Part shown: positions 61,761 through 64,000 of the stretch, one piece after another
Layout: every line of letters starts with the position of its first letter
How positions within the stretch are numbered: the first letter of the stretch is position 1
Origin: Gracilaria domingensis
Lineage: Eukaryota; Rhodophyta; Florideophyceae; Gracilariales; Gracilariaceae
Direction of reading: 5' to 3'
Assembly: GCA_022539475.1 (NCBI GenBank)
Contig: VCMS01000162.1
Span: 62,001-126,000 of the forward strand
Length of the DNA stretch: 64,000 nucleotides
Made by a program: the position numbers and the translations under genes
Notes under the pieces: generated by a model
What the model was told of the DNA's origin: nothing
What the model saw: only the letters and a program-made list of their open reading frames with translations
Database searches by the model: none

Positions 61761-64000
61761 GATGTCCACACTTATTCACATTTGCTTTGCTCTGTAGAGG
61801 TTGAATTCAATGTTTTACGTTGTGCAATATCATTTAAGTGAGCAATTGTAATACAGAGACGAAATGTCGGGTGTAGAATGAAGGTGGTGGTGACTGCTTA
61901 CCCCAGGCCCGTATTTGTTACTGACTGACTTGATAGGAAAAAATAAATGACTAATGACTGACTAGCGAATGCAATAAATTGCTAGTCACACTTAGTCATT
62001 TACAGTACAAGTGCCCACAAACACACATGGCACCTTAACAACCACTCATATGCCTACACTTGTGTAATATGATAGCTTAAAAGGCTTGCACATTAAGTCT
62101 CAAGTTTTATTTTCACTATGAATAGTATACATAGTTAATAATAAACATGCTTAATAACTGGTTAATCCTTGTCGAATACTTGGAATAGATCTCTTCTATG
62201 TCGGGTTTTTGCTGGAAAAGATACATAGAAGAGCTCTTCAAGCAGATGGTGTCGAGTATTGACAGTAATATCAAAAAGAGCAGTACTGCTTCTGATCAAT
62301 CTCTCTGTCTCTGAATTAGTTGTTTACAGAGAACGAGAGATAATTGAATTGCATTTGAGTCTACCTCACTGAATTAGATGGCAATGTACTTTTTTCAACA
62401 GTACTTAGTGAGTTCCCTCTAACAAAAAACAATAAATGACACCATCAATGATTATCACTACATTATAATACTACCGCATCTAGAATATCTACAACTTCCA
62501 GAGTTTGCTTCCGGGCAACCCTCAACCACAGGCACAAATGCCATTAGAATCGCCAAAACAGCTCTCATCCAGCCTAAATGCATACCGGGTGAAAGTGTGC
62601 TTCTGTGAGAAGCCTAGAGTATTTTCGAATAGCCCGACAGAGTCTCGTCAGTCAAGGCGAGACAACTTAGAGCATAAATACTGCACTGTACGCAGTAGGC
62701 TGCTTTCTTGAGACTGAAGTTTTACGCTTATAACTGTACGGTCAACAAAAATTGTATCGATTAGTCAGCTTGGGTTCTTCGTCGTCTTTAAATCTTCTAT
62801 TAGAATCATCTGGGGTTTGAAGCTGAAAAACGGTATAAATTTGTTCTTTGTGATCCAAATAGAACTGCTGAACGCCTTCTTCAAACTCATGCAGTTAAGC
62901 AAGTGAGCGATTTTACTCAGGCCCGTATTTGTGACTAGATTTTCGAGCAAGTCCAAAAGTTCAAAGTCACTCAAAAAAATCCGTAGTCAGTCACATTTAG
63001 TCACATTTTCTTTGGTTCTTTCTCTAAGCGCGTTTACTTAGAAATTAAATTGCGCTGCTCTTAGTCGGAGATATATAAGTATATATATCCATTTGCTTCG
63101 GTTCTAACAAGGTATATTCGTTCTGAAGAAAATTATTATCAAACTTCAAGTTTTAGAAAAGTTTTTTAAAAAATGAGCAAAACATTGAAAAAACTGGACA
63201 AATCGCAGATGATGATTTATTGGATTGTACCGGAGCAAAACGCAAATGCGTACTGCACAGCACCACAAATTCAAATTATGGCTTACCTGGCAATCACAAT
63301 TTGTGGGTGGTCTCTTTGAGATTGTGATCTTGAAGATCTGTGGCTTTGAGCTCGAACAGCTATATTTAAGCTACCGTCCTCTCTCGTCGCTACTCAGCCA
63401 GCAACGGTCTCGTTCTATTCCGTACTCAACCTTTCCGCTTCTGCTTTTGTTCTTGATCTTGCAACCTTTCCGCTTCTGCTACCCACCTCCCACGCCAGCC
63501 GAGTTACTGTTTTACGGCTGGCGATTTCCCTTCAAAAGCCTAGCCCTGTCCAAGTATAATCTCATGCATCTCTTCTCCCCAACTGACACCAGAACTTTTT
63601 TTCTTGAATCTACTGCGTGTATAAAGACAAATTATTAAAAGCAGATTCTCAGCAGCAGAATTGCAATGTTCATTTATACTGCACAACCAATACCTTTTTC
63701 CTCCTGTGTGTCTTTTTCTCCCACTTCGGGTTTTTGACAGCAGAAGGTTTTAACGGTTGGAGAGGCAGTCTGAAATGCTACGACTTGTATTCTGTACCTC
63801 ATTAATTGAATCCCGATGAAGGCAATCGCAACAGCAGAACCATCTCACCAACGTGAGAATATGGGTGGGACCGGGACGAGCAACTGTCCCGACGGCAGCA
63901 AAAGCCTGAATTATTTGCCGTTGCCAAGACGAAAGGACACTTCCGCCACGAGCGCGGATGTTCCGAAACTGAGTAAGGTCACTACTCTGTTCTACTTGCA
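61761..64000. other. AT-rich region without a supported gene; two CAGGCCCGTATTTGT repeats
   Basis: CAGGCCCGTATTTGT occurs at 61904 and 62918 in the same orientation, each followed by repeated GACTGA/TAGTCA motifs. These could be left ends of related hAT-like elements, but no right end is seen. A hairpin AGATCTCTTCTATGT/ACATAGAAGAGCTCT lies at 62,191-62,234. CTATATTTAAG near 63,360, followed by pyrimidine-rich DNA, may be an LTR-type promoter. Frames at 63225-63638 and 62765-62974 show no domain. Confidence 0.4.

Overview
This is nuclear DNA of a eukaryote, not a prokaryotic or organellar window. The signs are a spliceosomal intron with consensus GT-AG ends, TATA-type promoters, LTR retrotransposons (Copia and a Gypsy chromovirus), pogo-, hAT- and Plavaka-like DNA transposons, and remnants of eukaryotic housekeeping genes (the ribosome-assembly factor Notchless, an ERGIC-53-like lectin). 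Two remnants of a chloroplast-type phytol kinase (VTE5 family) point to a photosynthetic lineage. Short introns and compact genes embedded in Copia-rich DNA would fit a red macroalga such as a Chondrus-like florideophyte, but that is a guess from gene content and not proven here.

Layout. 1-14.0 kb: a block bounded on both sides by 72-bp hairpin repeats that carry one TTAGGG per arm. Inside is a tandem duplication of a module made of a phytol kinase (minus strand) diverging from Notchless (plus strand), followed by a shared unknown gene X. Both copies are pseudogenes. A 381-base assembly gap and a broken L-type lectin gene also lie here. 14.0-19.3 kb: a decaying Plavaka-like transposase, large hairpins and a 326-bp tandem repeat. 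19.3-29.5 kb: three members of one Copia family (A plus, B plus, C minus), with shared or solo LTRs. 29.5-37.2 kb: a Gypsy integrase-chromodomain remnant and a second, very degraded Copia (D). 37.5-48.1 kb: a pogo-like DNA transposon with matching TIRs and TA target sites, interrupted by a young, complete Copia-type element (E, 6,245 bp, 589-bp LTRs with no difference seen by eye, 5-bp target duplication). 48.4-49.5 kb: the best host-type gene, a secreted beta-solenoid-like protein. 52-61.8 kb: a locally duplicated cluster with a membrane protein gene and its decayed paralogue, three related C2H2 zinc-finger genes, inverted paralogous segments, and a hAT-type non-autonomous element whose empty site is preserved in the other paralogue.

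Few genes look functional: the beta-solenoid protein, the membrane protein, the three zinc-finger proteins and possibly a small acidic protein at 55.1-55.6 kb. Everything else is mobile DNA, repeats or decayed duplicates. No operon logic applies. The nearest thing to a system is the expanding zinc-finger/membrane-protein cluster.
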